From: Nostoc sp. S4 | GTDB lineage: Bacteria > Cyanobacteriota > Cyanobacteriia > Cyanobacteriales > Nostocaceae | Direction of reading: 5' to 3' | DNA: 64,000 nt | NCBI GenBank assembly: GCA_029379225.1 | Contig: JAQYWR010000002.1 | Span: 62,001-126,000, forward strand | Part shown: positions 8,861 to 18,880 of the stretch, piece by piece | Numbering within the stretch: position 1 is the stretch's first letter | How the letters are laid out: every line of letters begins with the position of its first letter | Made by a program: the position numbers and the translations under genes | Notes under the pieces: generated by a model | Database searches by the model: none | What the model was told of the DNA's origin: nothing | Seen by the model: only the letters and a program-made list of their open reading frames with translations

Positions 8861-11395
8861 TTACGGGTGATGAGCCAAGCGCCTTAATAATATTGAGTTT
8901 GTGACAACACTAACAGAGCTAAAAGCCATTAATGCCGCAGCACCCGATGGGTTAAGCACAAAACCGAGACTAGGGAACAAAACACCTGCTGCTAAAGGAA
9001 TACCAACTGTATTATATGCAAAAGCCCAGAAGAGATTCTGGCGAATTTTATTGAAGGTAGCGCGACTAAGTTGAATAGATTCGACGACATCATTTAAGCG
9101 ATCGCGCATTAGGACAATTTCAGCAGTTTCCATCGCCACATCAGTCCCGGAGTATAAAGCAATTCCGACATCAGCTTGGGATAAAGCTGGAGCATCATTG
9201 ATGCCATCACCGACCATTGCGACTACTGAGTGCTTGGCGCTGAGTGAGGAGTTTTCTTTGCCTCCTTGTCTTTTCGTCCCTTCTAACTGAAGGACTTGTA
9301 TTGCAGCCGCTTTCTTAGCCGGAGGAACGCCTGCGATGACATCGATGCTATCTAACCCTAATTGTTTGGCTATGGCGTTGGCTGCTTCTGAGCGATCGCC
9401 ACTGAGCAGCATTACCCGTAAGCCCATCTGATGTAACTTGTCTACGGTGCTTTTGGCATCTGGTCTGAGAGGATCGCAAACAGCAATCACTCCCGCTAAA
9501 GTTCCCCCAACTGCCACAAAAACCACTGTTTTTCCAGATGTTGCCCAATCCTGTGCTACTTGTTGTGCAGTTGCACTCATGGCAACCCCATGCCAACTCA
9601 ACCAGTCTGAATTACCCAACAGTACAACTGTGCCCTCTACTACAGCCGACACTCCCAATCCGGGTTCTGTGTGAAAGTCTACAGCCTCTGGGATCGATAA
9701 CTCCTGCTGCTGTGCTTCTTGCTGAATTGCTTTTGCTAAGGGATGGTGAGTACCGCTTTCTACAGCTGCGGCTAGTTGTATTAAAGATTGGGAAGACCAA
9801 GAAAGATGTGGTGCAGGGGGCAGAGGAGAAAACTCTTGTTTCTTGCTCAGAGATCCTTGTTCCCCTGCTTCTTCCCCAGTAAAGAGTCCCTCAATTGACA
9901 AGCAATCCGTGACGATAGGATTACCTGTAGTCAATGTACCTGTTTTATCAAAAACTACGGTGTTTAGCTGGTGTATTTTTTCTAAAACATCGCCGCCTTT
10001 GATTAATAGACCCCGTTCTGCGCCCATACCAGTGCCGACAAGAATGGCTGTTGGTGTGGCAAGTCCCAAAGCACAGGGACAGGCGACTACCATCACGGCG
10101 ATTGCTAACTTTAGGCTAACTAGGAGTGGCGAGTGGGTAGAGACGCGATTAATCGCGTCTGTATTGAGTGAGGATTGGTGAGCCATTTCCATGCCACCAG
10201 ACATGGTGACATCACTCCAGATGTGAGTGCCAAAAAAGTACCAAAAGATAAATGTGAATATAGATGCTGTCAGCACCCCGTAGGTAAAGTAACCTGCTAC
10301 TGTGTCTGCTAATTTTTGTACCGGGGCTTTGCGAGTTTGGGCAGCTTCTACTAGGGCAACAATTTGAGCTAAAGTTGTATCGCTGCCGACACGTGTTGCT
10401 CGAATAGCGATCGCCCCTGACTGATTTATTGTTCCGGCTGTCATTAGATCTCCCAGCTGCTTGCTCACTGGTACTGCTTCCCCAGTCAACATCGATTCAT
10501 CGATTGTTGTTTGACCAGCTACGACTTCGCCATCAACGGGGATTTTATCACCTGGTAGCACCTGTAACCATTCTCCAACCCGCACCTGTTCAGCGGGGAT
10601 CTCGACACTAGAAAACCCAACTCCTGTTTTCTGTGGATTGGCAATTAACCGCGCTAACAGTGGTTGGAGTGCCAGCAACTGTCTAAATGCGGCAGCAGCG
10701 CGACCTCTAGCTTGTTGCTCTAGCGTCCTTCCTAGTAAAATAAAGCCCAGCATCATTACTGGTTCGTCAAAAAAGCACTCCCAACCCATTTGGGGAAACA
10801 GCAGCGCTACTAAACTAGCAATGTAAGCTGTGAGAGTTCCCAATCCCACTAGCGTGTTCATGTTAGGTGCGTTTCGCCGCCACCCCAGCCAACCATCTAC
10901 TAAAATTGGGCGACCGGGAATTAATATGGCGATCGTTGCTAGTCCACAGTGGAACCAAATGTTATTCAATATTGGCAGCACTGAGCTACCAATATTACCA
11001 AAATGTCCACTTGCCGACAACACAAGCAACAGAGCAGCGATCGCTAATTGCCTGAGTGAAGAGCGCATTTGTTGGCGTTGACGTTGTGCCGGGTCTGCTA
11101 AGTTAGATATTTCGCCTGCTACTGTAAGACTGGCTTTTCGGGGTTGAGTCGGGAATCCAACGTCTGTTAACTGCTTTGCCAGTGCATCTGCATCTACGAC
11201 ACCAGCTTGTGACTCTACAACTGCTACTTCTGTCGCCAGGTTGACGCTGGCACTTTTGACTCCTGGATGTTGGGTTAGCTGTCGCTCTACTGCGTTCACA
11301 CACCCAGCACACTTCATTCCTCCAACATCTAGAATAATTTTCTCTAGGATTGGAGCAAATTCTTGGTCTACCTTAGTTTTGGGAACAAGTTGCAT
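8861..11395 (-). CDS. Copper-type P1B ATPase (CopA/PacS/CtaA group)
   Basis: An 844-residue heavy-metal pump of the inner or thylakoid membrane. An N-terminal metal-binding domain has GGMKCAGC (cysteines 29 and 32). The transmembrane CPC metal site is at 439-441 (VACPCALGLATP), the phosphorylated aspartate is D483 in DKTGTLT, and the hinge GDGIND is at 729-734. CPC plus CxxC implies Cu(I) transport, either efflux or delivery to plastocyanin and oxidase. Three low-complexity insertions stand out: residues about 412-420 encoded by a palindrome (10141-10160), about 503-533, and about 701-722. These resemble intergenic repeats read in frame. The usual size is about 750 residues. Confidence 0.95.
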   Translation of the reverse strand: MQLVPKTKVDQEFAPILEKIILDVGGMKCAGCVNAVERQLTQHPGVKSASVNLATEVAVVESQAGVVDADALAKQLTDVGFPTQPRKASLTVAGEISNLADPAQRQRQQMRSSLRQLAIAALLLVLSASGHFGNIGSSVLPILNNIWFHCGLATIAILIPGRPILVDGWLGWRRNAPNMNTLVGLGTLTAYIASLVALLFPQMGWECFFDEPVMMLGFILLGRTLEQQARGRAAAAFRQLLALQPLLARLIANPQKTGVGFSSVEIPAEQVRVGEWLQVLPGDKIPVDGEVVAGQTTIDESMLTGEAVPVSKQLGDLMTAGTINQSGAIAIRATRVGSDTTLAQIVALVEAAQTRKAPVQKLADTVAGYFTYGVLTASIFTFIFWYFFGTHIWSDVTMSGGMEMAHQSSLNTDAINRVSTHSPLLVSLKLAIAVMVVACPCALGLATPTAILVGTGMGAERGLLIKGGDVLEKIHQLNTVVFDKTGTLTTGNPIVTDCLSIEGLFTGEEAGEQGSLSKKQEFSPLPPAPHLSWSSQSLIQLAAAVESGTHHPLAKAIQQEAQQQELSIPEAVDFHTEPGLGVSAVVEGTVVLLGNSDWLSWHGVAMSATAQQVAQDWATSGKTVVFVAVGGTLAGVIAVCDPLRPDAKSTVDKLHQMGLRVMLLSGDRSEAANAIAKQLGLDSIDVIAGVPPAKKAAAIQVLQLEGTKRQGGKENSSLSAKHSVVAMVGDGINDAPALSQADVGIALYSGTDVAMETAEIVLMRDRLNDVVESIQLSRATFNKIRQNLFWAFAYNTVGIPLAAGVLFPSLGFVLNPSGAAALMAFSSVSVVTNSILLRRLAHHP
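10141..10160. repeat. 20-bp palindromic repeat inside the copper ATPase gene
   Basis: AGACGCGATTAATCGCGTCT is a perfect palindrome. Half of it (attaatcgcgtct) recurs in the repeat-filled gap at 48288-48300. It is translated in frame as part of DAINRVST in the loop before the CPC helix. Confidence 0.75.
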
Positions 11396-11505
11396 GGCAA
11401 ATGTTTAGATTCGCTACGAAAATTCAACGCCTGACTAAAAGCGTCTCTAATTCGAGCGTAGGCGAAATATGGAACTACGACTGTATGTCAACCATATTAA
11501 ATTTA

Positions 11506-11709
11506 TTAATTTATCGTACCGTGCTGAGCGTCACGACGGCTCCAGCGTATATAAGTTACATAGATAATAGCTGCAATTTGCAATGGCATGAGCATAATTA
11601 GGCTTCTCAAAAAATAGTTGATTTCCAAATGAGACATTATACTGAAATACCCTATGCCTAACAAGAAAAACATAGTCCAGCGAAGCGGTTTAGGTTTGAC
11701 AACAACCAT
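11506..11709 (-). CDS. Small two-helix membrane protein, unknown
   Basis: A 67-residue frame starting MVVVKPKPLRWTMFFLLGIG. Two hydrophobic helices at about residues 10-25 and 34-52 flank a short loop, and the C-terminus is basic (YIRWSRRDAQ). Charge distribution is that of a real membrane hairpin. No family is recognised. It lies between the copper ATPase and the TM2 gene on the same strand. Confidence 0.45.
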   Translation of the reverse strand: MVVVKPKPLRWTMFFLLGIGYFSIMSHLEINYFLRSLIMLMPLQIAAIIYVTYIRWSRRDAQHGTIN

Positions 11710-11847
11710 ATCAATCAGAATAAATATAAAAGCGCTGTATAACTACTATAGATAAATCAACTTAGTAAAGCAGGGCGGAAATCTAGCTACCTTTTCAAGC
11801 AAGGGGCTTAAGCCCCTTATTCAATCTAGGCATTCTGCCACAATGTA

Positions 11848-12123
11848 TTAGAACCAACCCTGCTTATTCACAAAGTAGGTATTTACAAATTGTTCAGGAG
11901 ATTTATTTAAGTAGATCGTGCCTTCAATTAAACCTACAAGTTGCATAATTAATAAGGCAACACCGTAGGTAAAAGAACCTCCAATTACAGAAATCGCCAA
12001 CATGATAAAGCCTTCTGAGGTATATCCGAGAATAAACTTATGAACGCCAAATCCTCCAAGGATAATGCCACAGTAACCAGCTAAAAGTTGTTTGGTAGGG
12101 TGACTGGGATTGAGATTTGCCAT
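11848..12123 (-). CDS. TM2-domain membrane protein
   Basis: A 91-residue protein with two membrane helices of the TM2 type: LLAGYCGIILGGFGVHKFIL followed by GYTSEGFIMLAI and a second helix YGVALLIMQLVGLIEGTIYL. The G-x-F-G-x-H-K/R-F turn is diagnostic. The function of the domain in bacteria is not established. The ATG at 12123 is preceded by AAGGAG, a good ribosome site. Confidence 0.88.
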   Translation of the reverse strand: MANLNPSHPTKQLLAGYCGIILGGFGVHKFILGYTSEGFIMLAISVIGGSFTYGVALLIMQLVGLIEGTIYLNKSPEQFVNTYFVNKQGWF

Positions 12124-12865
12124 ATAAATGCTACTCCTTAATAAGTGAGGTATAAAAATAAAGTCTTTATGGAAATAAAAGTGAGTAAATATATTTGGTA
12201 AGCTAATATATTTTCAATTTTTTAGTATGAATAAGCACCAAGATAGACGATTAAAACCAGCGTGCTTCTAGTGAATAGTTAACGCTGATAATATGAGACA
12301 TAAGATGTCTTTCTACATAGCCTAAAAATCTCTAGTTCATTAAGGGTTTTGGTGGATTTGATTGCAAATCCTGGTGCGACAATTGTGCAGATTTTCAACC
12401 AAGACTTTTATCTTGAGAAGAATTTACCTCAGTCATCAGCAACAACTGGTATGCACACAACTTTTTACAAGTCCATCAGTATTATTTCCGGAGTTTTTTA
12501 TGCTCGCAGCAATAACCAGTATTGGTAGTCTGAATATTACAAGTATATTATTGTAACTTCTTTTCAGTTATCAATCACTATTTACACCAGTGCAAATAGA
12601 TTCGCAATCGAATTAATTACAGAAACAAATAACTTGGTAAAGCAATTAACATCTCAAAAATGGCTAAAGTCACTCGAATGAGAATAAATGCTTAGCTAGA
12701 TAGTTTGTTGTCTATGTTCAAAGCATTATTTAATTTGCTTTCGCCACTGTTTATTTGGCTTTTAGCAAGTATTTAGATTTACAACCAATTACAACTAGTA
12801 AATTGTTGCTATCTATGGAGATAAAATCAGATATTTCCATTTTTAGCAACAGTAGAAAATTAGTA
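12124..12865. other. Non-coding gap
   Basis: About 740 bases, AT-rich, between the TM2 and protease genes. Short open frames here lack motifs. I see no hairpin or repeat strong enough to name; it must contain the promoter of the TM2 gene. Confidence 0.5.
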
Positions 12866-14443
12866 TCAATGGCTACCTAAAATAAATAGGCTTAATAATG
12901 TACCGCTATTCCAGAGGCTGTGGAGGAGCATAGGAGCAAGGAGATTGCGCGATCGCGTGTAGACTACCCCCAGTACAACGCCCAATGCAGTCAGTGGTAG
13001 AATTTCCGATAAACTCAGGTGAGCGATCGCAAACAATAAACTACTGACCAGAATTGAAGCCCACACGGGTAAATAGCGGGTTAGCGAGGGAAGCAAAAAG
13101 CCGCGAAATAGAAGTTCTTCAAAAAATGGAGCCGCGATTGCTGCTGTAAAGAAAAATATGCCAAGTGCTACACCATCTTGACTTTCGAGAGCTAGTTGCA
13201 ACAGGGGATTGCTACCACCTTGTCCTTGCCAGAGTTGTTGATTAATTAAAGATACTACTACAACTATAGGTAAAGCAGCGCAATAGCCCCCTAGTCCCCA
13301 CAAAAACCACTTATCTTGAAAGCGCAGGCGAAACCAGAATTCTGGGAGTGGAAAAAAGCGTTTAATAGAGAAATATAGCACCAATAACGCACCTGATGCT
13401 ACCAGTATGTAACTAACTAAAACTGAAAAAGCCTGAAGTCGCACATCAGTGACGGGACGTTCTATAGGGAGCAACGATAGCAGTGCGGGGACAAAAAGTT
13501 GTCCCATGAAGAAAAAGCCCAGGACAAAAACCTGCAAAACCGTTTCCCCATCCCAAGGCGTTGACCAAGGTAAATCAGCATTTTGACTTAATAAAGAAGC
13601 TTTTCCTTTGAGCAAACGTTGAGCAAATAAGAAAATCAGCAGTATTAGACCAATTAATGCTGCTAAAGTGGGAATAGTACCGATAATTGCTAATTTTAAA
13701 ACTGCACTCGTAGCAGCTTCTTGTTGTGCAGCTTTAACTACTGATAAAGCTTGTTGTCGTTGCTGAAGTTGATATAGCCGAATCAAGGCAGTAGAGCCAA
13801 ACCAACCTTCTAAATTCTTTTGAATCGGTTGTTGAGCATTGGGGAGCAGCCGAGGAGGATTACTCCACAGTCCACTTAATATAGCAGCAGTTTGCCCAAA
13901 TTCTGGATTGATATCTGAGCGCTTTTGTAATTCGTTCCAAGTTTTTAAGGCTGCATCCGTTTGTCCTTGCTGGGCTTGTAAAATTCCCAACCGCAAGTCT
14001 AATTCAGCTAGTAATTTTTCTAGTTTCTTAAGGGACTGCTGTAACTGTTGCTGCTGTGTTTGTTGAGAAGTTTTTGTAGTAGGAGAAACGTCTGGTAGAG
14101 GTTTAGGAGGTATAGGAGTTATTTCCGGTTGAGATCGTAACTGTGCAAGTTTGCTGTTCACCTTATCTAAATTAGTTTGAACAGATTGACGCGCCTCCTG
14201 ATACTGCTTTGTTGCACTTTCTAGAGGTTGGTCGCCAAGTATCGCTTCTCGAATCGCCTGGAAATTGTCATCGCTACTATCTTCTGATTGCCAAGCTTGG
14301 GCTTGTAGAGCGATATTGGTCTGGTACAGTTCTAAGCGACTTTGAAACTGAGGTTCTTGCCAACTACCAAATAAAGACAAAACTGCCAACAGAACTGCTA
14401 TTGGCGTCATTATAAAAGTTAAAATCAACCGCTTGATCGTCAT
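12866..14443 (-). CDS. CPBP-family intramembrane metalloprotease
   Basis: A 525-residue membrane protein. After one N-terminal helix (residues 5-25) there is a periplasmic-looking or lumenal region to about 240 with Gln-rich coiled coil (about 105-165) and TPR-like helices, then about eight membrane helices. The CAAX protease/bacteriocin-processing motifs are present: EELLFRGF with E442 and E443, a downstream helix with H in AIAHLSLSE, and LLHSLWN. CPBP proteases cleave within membranes; the cyanobacterial and chloroplast relatives have varied roles. The substrate is unknown. The start is the ATG at 14443. Confidence 0.88.
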   Translation of the reverse strand: MTIKRLILTFIMTPIAVLLAVLSLFGSWQEPQFQSRLELYQTNIALQAQAWQSEDSSDDNFQAIREAILGDQPLESATKQYQEARQSVQTNLDKVNSKLAQLRSQPEITPIPPKPLPDVSPTTKTSQQTQQQQLQQSLKKLEKLLAELDLRLGILQAQQGQTDAALKTWNELQKRSDINPEFGQTAAILSGLWSNPPRLLPNAQQPIQKNLEGWFGSTALIRLYQLQQRQQALSVVKAAQQEAATSAVLKLAIIGTIPTLAALIGLILLIFLFAQRLLKGKASLLSQNADLPWSTPWDGETVLQVFVLGFFFMGQLFVPALLSLLPIERPVTDVRLQAFSVLVSYILVASGALLVLYFSIKRFFPLPEFWFRLRFQDKWFLWGLGGYCAALPIVVVVSLINQQLWQGQGGSNPLLQLALESQDGVALGIFFFTAAIAAPFFEELLFRGFLLPSLTRYLPVWASILVSSLLFAIAHLSLSEILPLTALGVVLGVVYTRSRNLLAPMLLHSLWNSGTLLSLFILGSH

Positions 14444-14824
14444 CTATCCCCCTTTTACTGTACTCAGTGGTGAGTGGAGAGTATGGAGTGGGGAGTTAGT
14501 GAGTTATTATTCCGATCTTGCTTCCCCAGTTCCCTCATCCTCGCGTCCCTTTTGTTTGCGTCTACCTTGGGAATTATCGCAAGAAAAAGTCAGAGGTGGA
14601 TAGATATTATCAATATTATGATGCTATCAGTCTGCCATGCCTGCGGTATTTGCTAGCCTACGCACCCACGATGTAAAATCACAGCCCATTGCACTGCTTA
14701 CCTTCCCCTGTGGATTTGCCCGATTCTGACGCTCGATTTGTGGATAATCAACTCAAAGTTTAAATTACCATCATAATTGTGTTTATCTAAACATGAAACC
14801 GCACACAACGAGGAGGATAATAAC

Positions 14825-15412
14825 GTGAAAATCTTGCCAGTTGTAAATGAACGGTTTTTGCAGATTCCGATCGTTGATATTAGTAGCGCCTTGGTTTCTA
14901 AAACTGGTGAACGCCACACAGTCGCTTCTGAAATCAAGCGAGCATGTTGCGAGTATGGGTTTTTCTATATCGTTGGACATGGCATAGACGAAAATTTACA
15001 GCAACGCTTAGAACTACTGAGCCGACAATTTTTTGCCCAGGATTTAGAAACTAAATTGAAAATCCGCATGACTTTGGGTGGTAAAGCATGGCAGGGGTAT
15101 TTCCCGGTCGGGTGCGAATTGACATCAGATAAACTAGATCAAAAAGAAGGTATTTACTTTGGTGGAGAACTGGGAGAGCAACATCCATTAGTGCAAAATG
15201 ATACTCCTATGCATGGTTCTAACCTCTTCCCGTCTAATATTCCACTATTTCGTGAGACAGTACTTGAATATATGGAGGCAATAACTCAGCTGGGGCACAA
15301 AAAGGAACGCTGGGATCGGACTAGCGTTCGTGATTTTCACGGAACCTATGGTGATTATCTGTTGAATAAGGTATCTAAGGTTTTTCCAGAGTTGCGACGG
15401 ACGGTTTTATAG
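14825..15412 (+). pseudogene. 2OG-Fe(II) oxygenase (isopenicillin N synthase-like) with internal in-frame deletion
   Basis: The 195-residue frame begins at a GTG preceded 8 bases by a perfect AGGAGG (14811-14816). Residues 1-157 match the N-terminal half of plant-type/bacterial dioxygenases (IPIVDIS, ACCEYGFFYIVGHGI, AWQGYFPVG, DQKEGIYFG). At about residue 158 the sequence jumps to the C-terminal tail of the same family, ERWDRTSVRDFHGTYGDYLL then NKVSKVFPEL. The double-stranded beta-helix core with the HxD...H iron site and the RxS 2-oxoglutarate site is absent; about 120-150 residues of a roughly 320-350-residue protein are missing. It cannot be an active dioxygenase. The frame and ribosome site survive, so it is a recent deletion or a retained non-catalytic form. 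Confidence 0.8.
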
Positions 15413-15476
15413 AATTTTGAAGATATTTTTCTGATGCCAACTTTTTCAAGGCGATTGCGCTACTTTGAAAAATTAT

Positions 15477-15557
15477 TTAGCTTTTAGCATGACAAATTGC
15501 TTTAACTAATTCGTCTTTGTTCATTTTGCTTTTACCTTCGATATTCAACGCTTTGAC
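15477..15557 (-). pseudogene. Remnant of a Rho_N/SAP-like small protein
   Basis: On the minus strand an in-frame fragment reads VKALNIEGKSKMNKDELVKA then ICHAKS before a stop; a stop codon (TAG) lies immediately upstream. The L-x-I-x-G-R/K-S-x-M-N-K-x-E-L pattern is that of the helix-extended-helix domains at the end of small cyanobacterial proteins related to the Rho N-terminal domain. Only the last 26 codons remain. Confidence 0.45.
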
Positions 15558-15559
15558 CT

Positions 15560-15596
15560 AAAAAAATTCCCGGTGCTATCATAACTGGCAACGGGA
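15560..15596 (-). terminator. Rho-independent terminator
   Basis: Arms TCCCGGTGC (15568-15576) and GCAACGGGA (15588-15596) form a stem with one mismatch, followed on the minus strand by a run of seven T (15560-15566). It lies just after the stop of the gene at 15618-16937. Confidence 0.75.
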
Positions 15597-15617
15597 GTTT
15601 ATTAGATTTTATATTAA

Positions 15618-16937
15618 CTATCGATAAGCAACTTGTGGACCTGCCCAAATTTCTGTAACCCGTTTACCAAAAGTTATGGGCTGATCGTCGTCTGTTGTAG
15701 TGACAGTCTCGCCATTATTAGCAACTTTCACCAAAGGCCAGTTTTCCTCACCTAGTTCGCCTGCACGAAACAACACACGATCGGGTTGGCTTTTACTCCA
15801 ACCTAACAAGACCGCAATCTTCTGATCCTCATTTTCTTGATTAGCAGGAGCAACAATGTTGGCGTGATTGTTTTGCCGATCCCAAATCACTGCACTATCT
15901 GTAGAATCACCTGTGTTAAATACGCCTTCAAACTTGCGTGCCAAAAAGCGATCGCCTTTTTCTGACCAACTAACAGGAACTAATACCCCAATCTCACCGT
16001 TTGTGTCAGTTTCTTCTGCTGACACTGCCTTGACAGCTTTGGTTTTTAATAGGGGATCGCTAACAGGAGTTGTTGAAGCCATCACCCACAATTTCTTAGT
16101 TTGCATATCTTGGACAAACAGAACGCTGGTGACGCGGCTGTTGTACATTTCTGGTTTGACCTCTAGCTGCACCCGACTATAAACAGCATATCTCCCATCA
16201 GGAGAAACTACTGGTACGCTCCGGTAGTGGCGTACTCCAGAACCACCCTTAGAACCAATAGCTTCTTGAGTAGCTGTAATCCATTTCCAAGGAATTGGAT
16301 GAGGACTGCCGAGGGGATCTGTTTGTTCTGCTTGGGATTCATCAACTGGTTCACTAACAGGTATTTCCGTCGTTGTTGCAGTTGGTTGTGATTCTTTAAG
16401 AGTTGGTGCTACTTGAACTGCTACTAATGATTTAGTAAAAGGTTTCTCTGTAGAGAAAGAATTTTCTTCTCTCAAAGATTTTACCTTAGCTGCTTTTAGT
16501 TTTTGTACTAATTTAAGTTGACTCACAGGAACATCTGTTGATGGCGCGAGTTCAACTGCTGCCAAGGAATCGGGAACCTTTGAATCGCTGCTTGAGAGAG
16601 AATTATCTACTTGAGCTAAAGAATCAATTTTATCTTCAGGTAATACTTGCGGTTCCTGAATAGCACTGCTTTGTGTTGATACATCAAATTTTTCTGTTGA
16701 TGAGTTGACTCGATCTACTTTTAATGTCTTAGCTATCTCAGGTTTCTCAACTAAGGCTATTTCCTTTGATACAGGTTCAGATTCTTCAGTAACGGAACTT
16801 TGTTTAACTACTTCGGATTTTACTGGAGCCGAGTTACCAGATGCCCCGAACAAGGGTGCGATCAATATCACAACAACAACATAATTTAGAAATGGTTGTG
16901 CGCGGAACCATCCTGACAGCAAAAGGGGTTTAAGCAT
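15618..16937 (-). CDS. Membrane-anchored or exported protein with Ser/Thr/Glu-rich stalk
   Basis: A 439-residue protein. An N-terminal hydrophobic helix at about residues 18-32 (LNYVVVVILIAPLFGASG) is a signal anchor. Residues 35-210 are low-complexity, rich in Ser, Glu, Val, Thr and Pro, consistent with an extended stalk. Residues 215-439 form a beta-rich domain containing VVSPDGRYAVYSRVQLEV, VLFVQDMQTKKLWVM and PVSWSEKGDRFLARKF, which looks like WD40/TolB-type propeller blades (S-P-D-G-R). The terminator at 15560-15596 follows directly. Function unknown; a periplasmic or cell-surface role is inferred. Confidence 0.7.
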   Translation of the reverse strand: MLKPLLLSGWFRAQPFLNYVVVVILIAPLFGASGNSAPVKSEVVKQSSVTEESEPVSKEIALVEKPEIAKTLKVDRVNSSTEKFDVSTQSSAIQEPQVLPEDKIDSLAQVDNSLSSSDSKVPDSLAAVELAPSTDVPVSQLKLVQKLKAAKVKSLREENSFSTEKPFTKSLVAVQVAPTLKESQPTATTTEIPVSEPVDESQAEQTDPLGSPHPIPWKWITATQEAIGSKGGSGVRHYRSVPVVSPDGRYAVYSRVQLEVKPEMYNSRVTSVLFVQDMQTKKLWVMASTTPVSDPLLKTKAVKAVSAEETDTNGEIGVLVPVSWSEKGDRFLARKFEGVFNTGDSTDSAVIWDRQNNHANIVAPANQENEDQKIAVLLGWSKSQPDRVLFRAGELGEENWPLVKVANNGETVTTTDDDQPITFGKRVTEIWAGPQVAYR

Positions 16938-17825
16938 TTGTAGACTCTCTAGAGGGGCGGTTGCTTATGTGAGGAGCAATACCTATGCAGCAATGGAAGA
17001 AGCGATAATTATATGTATAACAAGAAACTAAAAGCTTTTACTAAATAATTTCTTCATTTCTAGAGCATGAGAAAAAATAAGCATTATTAATTACACCTTT
17101 TTTGTTTGGAGTACTGGATGTTTTTTTGACTAAAATATGCGAGTATAGTAACTATGCTGATAACTCAGTAATTACTACATAATGTATGCAATTTTGGTGT
17201 AGGCATGAACTACATAAAAAGCACGTTTATACTTAAGGGGTATTAAGCTGAGAGTTCAGGCTAGTGAAAGTGCAAACTCAGACCAGTCTCAAACTGCACG
17301 CTGACAATCATGCTAGGGATCGCTAACACGCAGCAAGCTAGTTCACACACTATAACAGTGGAAACCCCGATAATAGTAAACGTGAGGCGTTACCTGAAAA
17401 GCTGGGAAAGCAGACACATAATACATAATACTCAGAAAATATTGTTGCCAGCAACCCTAAGTTAGAAATTGCAATCTAAATTATATAAATACTTGTTACG
17501 CAATGCTTTTTTACAAAAGCAACTGCGCTGAATCCTAATATTGGGAAAATCATCAAAAAAGCAGCAATATTTACTGGGTAGATGCTCTAGCGACTCCAAA
17601 GCACAGACAGTCCGTTCGGGGTTACTAGAGAAAGATGCAGTTGATACTAACTTTTATACTTGCTAACTTATATAATCAAGTTAATCAAGCAGCCAATAGT
17701 TTCAGCAATACGAGAATATTCTACCACTAAACAACCGAACTATAAAATATCTAAATTAAAAGTTGTCACTTACCAGGAGCGCATTTACGATTAACTAATT
17801 ACTAACGACTAACAAGTAATTTTTA
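16938..17825. other. Long intergenic region upstream of fmt
   Basis: About 890 bases without a gene. From 17237 to about 17368 the composition is more balanced and contains pairing arms: GGGGT (17237-17241) with ACCCC (17364-17368), GTGCA (17270-17274) with TGCAC (17295-17299), and GTGAA (17264-17268) with TTCAC (17342-17346). This could be a structured RNA, but it has no hallmark of RNase P RNA, tmRNA, SRP RNA or a known riboswitch. A degenerate heptamer repeat (17791-17815) precedes fmt. Confidence 0.35.
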
Positions 17826-18839
17826 ATGAAAATCGTATTTTTTGGTACTCCTGAGTTTGCTGTCCCTACTTTAGAAAAGTTATTAAATGATTCCAGATTT
17901 GAGGTGTTGGCAGTTGTTACCCAACCAGATAAACGTCGGGAACGTGGAAATAAACTTACTCCTTCACCCGTAAAAACGATCGCCACTGCTCACAACTTGC
18001 CAGTATGGCAACCAGAACGGGTGAAAAAAGACACCCAAACTTTGAACCTACTCAAACAAATAGATGCAGATGTATTTGTTGTCGTCGCCTATGGACAGAT
18101 TTTGTCCTCAAAAATCTTAAATATGCCCAAGTTGGGCTGCATTAACGTGCATGGTTCGATTTTACCCAAATATCGTGGTGCAGCGCCGATTCAATGGTGT
18201 TTGTATAACGGTGAAACCCAAACGGGGATTACGACCATGTTAATGGATGCAGGCATGGATACCGGTGCAATGCTACAAATAGCCACTACACCCATTGGAT
18301 TGTTAGATAATGCTCAAGATGTAGCCCAAAGACTGGCTGCAATTGGTGGAGATTTATTGGTGGAAACTTTAATGAAGTTGGAAAGTAAAGAAATTCAACG
18401 AATACCCCAAGATAATTCAGAAGCGACTTATGCACCTTTGATTCAAAAACAAGATTATAGTTTGGATTGGTCAAAAAGCGCTATCCAATTACACAATCAA
18501 ATTAGAGGCTTTTACCCTAATTGCACAGCTACCTTTCGTGACAACCCGCTAAAAATCACTGCTTCTGTTCCTGTTAGTAGACTAGGCGATCGCCATCTCC
18601 CACCACAATTCCAAGAATTAATACATAAATTGCCTGATTTGTCAAATATATCGAACAGACCAGGAGAGGTATCGAGCATTGCTAAAGGAATTGGGGCGAT
18701 TGTCCAAACTGGGGAAGGTTTGTTGCTGTTGCGAGAAGTTCAGCTAGCTGGTAAACGTCCCCAGTCCGGATGGGATTTTGTTAATGGTACGCGGTTAACT
18801 GTGGGGGAAGTATTTGGTGCTGGGAGTCGAGGGGGATGA
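17826..18839 (+). CDS. fmt: Methionyl-tRNA formyltransferase
   Basis: A 337-residue enzyme that formylates initiator Met-tRNA with 10-formyltetrahydrofolate. The start [20 protein letters not shown] is the family's N-terminus. The catalytic region [19 protein letters not shown] and [11 protein letters not shown] are intact. The C-terminal tRNA-binding OB-fold ends LRLT-like with [17 protein letters not shown]. Length is normal. The neighbour at 18881 is convergent. Essential for initiation; no oddity seen. Confidence 0.97.
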   Translation: MKIVFFGTPEFAVPTLEKLLNDSRFEVLAVVTQPDKRRERGNKLTPSPVKTIATAHNLPVWQPERVKKDTQTLNLLKQIDADVFVVVAYGQILSSKILNMPKLGCINVHGSILPKYRGAAPIQWCLYNGETQTGITTMLMDAGMDTGAMLQIATTPIGLLDNAQDVAQRLAAIGGDLLVETLMKLESKEIQRIPQDNSEATYAPLIQKQDYSLDWSKSAIQLHNQIRGFYPNCTATFRDNPLKITASVPVSRLGDRHLPPQFQELIHKLPDLSNISNRPGEVSSIAKGIGAIVQTGEGLLLLREVQLAGKRPQSGWDFVNGTRLTVGEVFGAGSRGG

Positions 18840-18880
18840 GGAAGAATCACTTTTAACTCCTAACTCCTCATTCCTGACTT

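Noticed and set aside
12362..12556. 64-residue open frame between TM2 and CPBP genes
   Set aside because: No ribosome site, no motif and codon use unlike the neighbours.
17237..17410. Possible RNase P RNA, tmRNA, SRP RNA or cobalamin riboswitch before fmt
   Set aside because: None of the conserved cores of these RNAs is present; only a few short pairing arms were found, so I kept it as an unnamed region.
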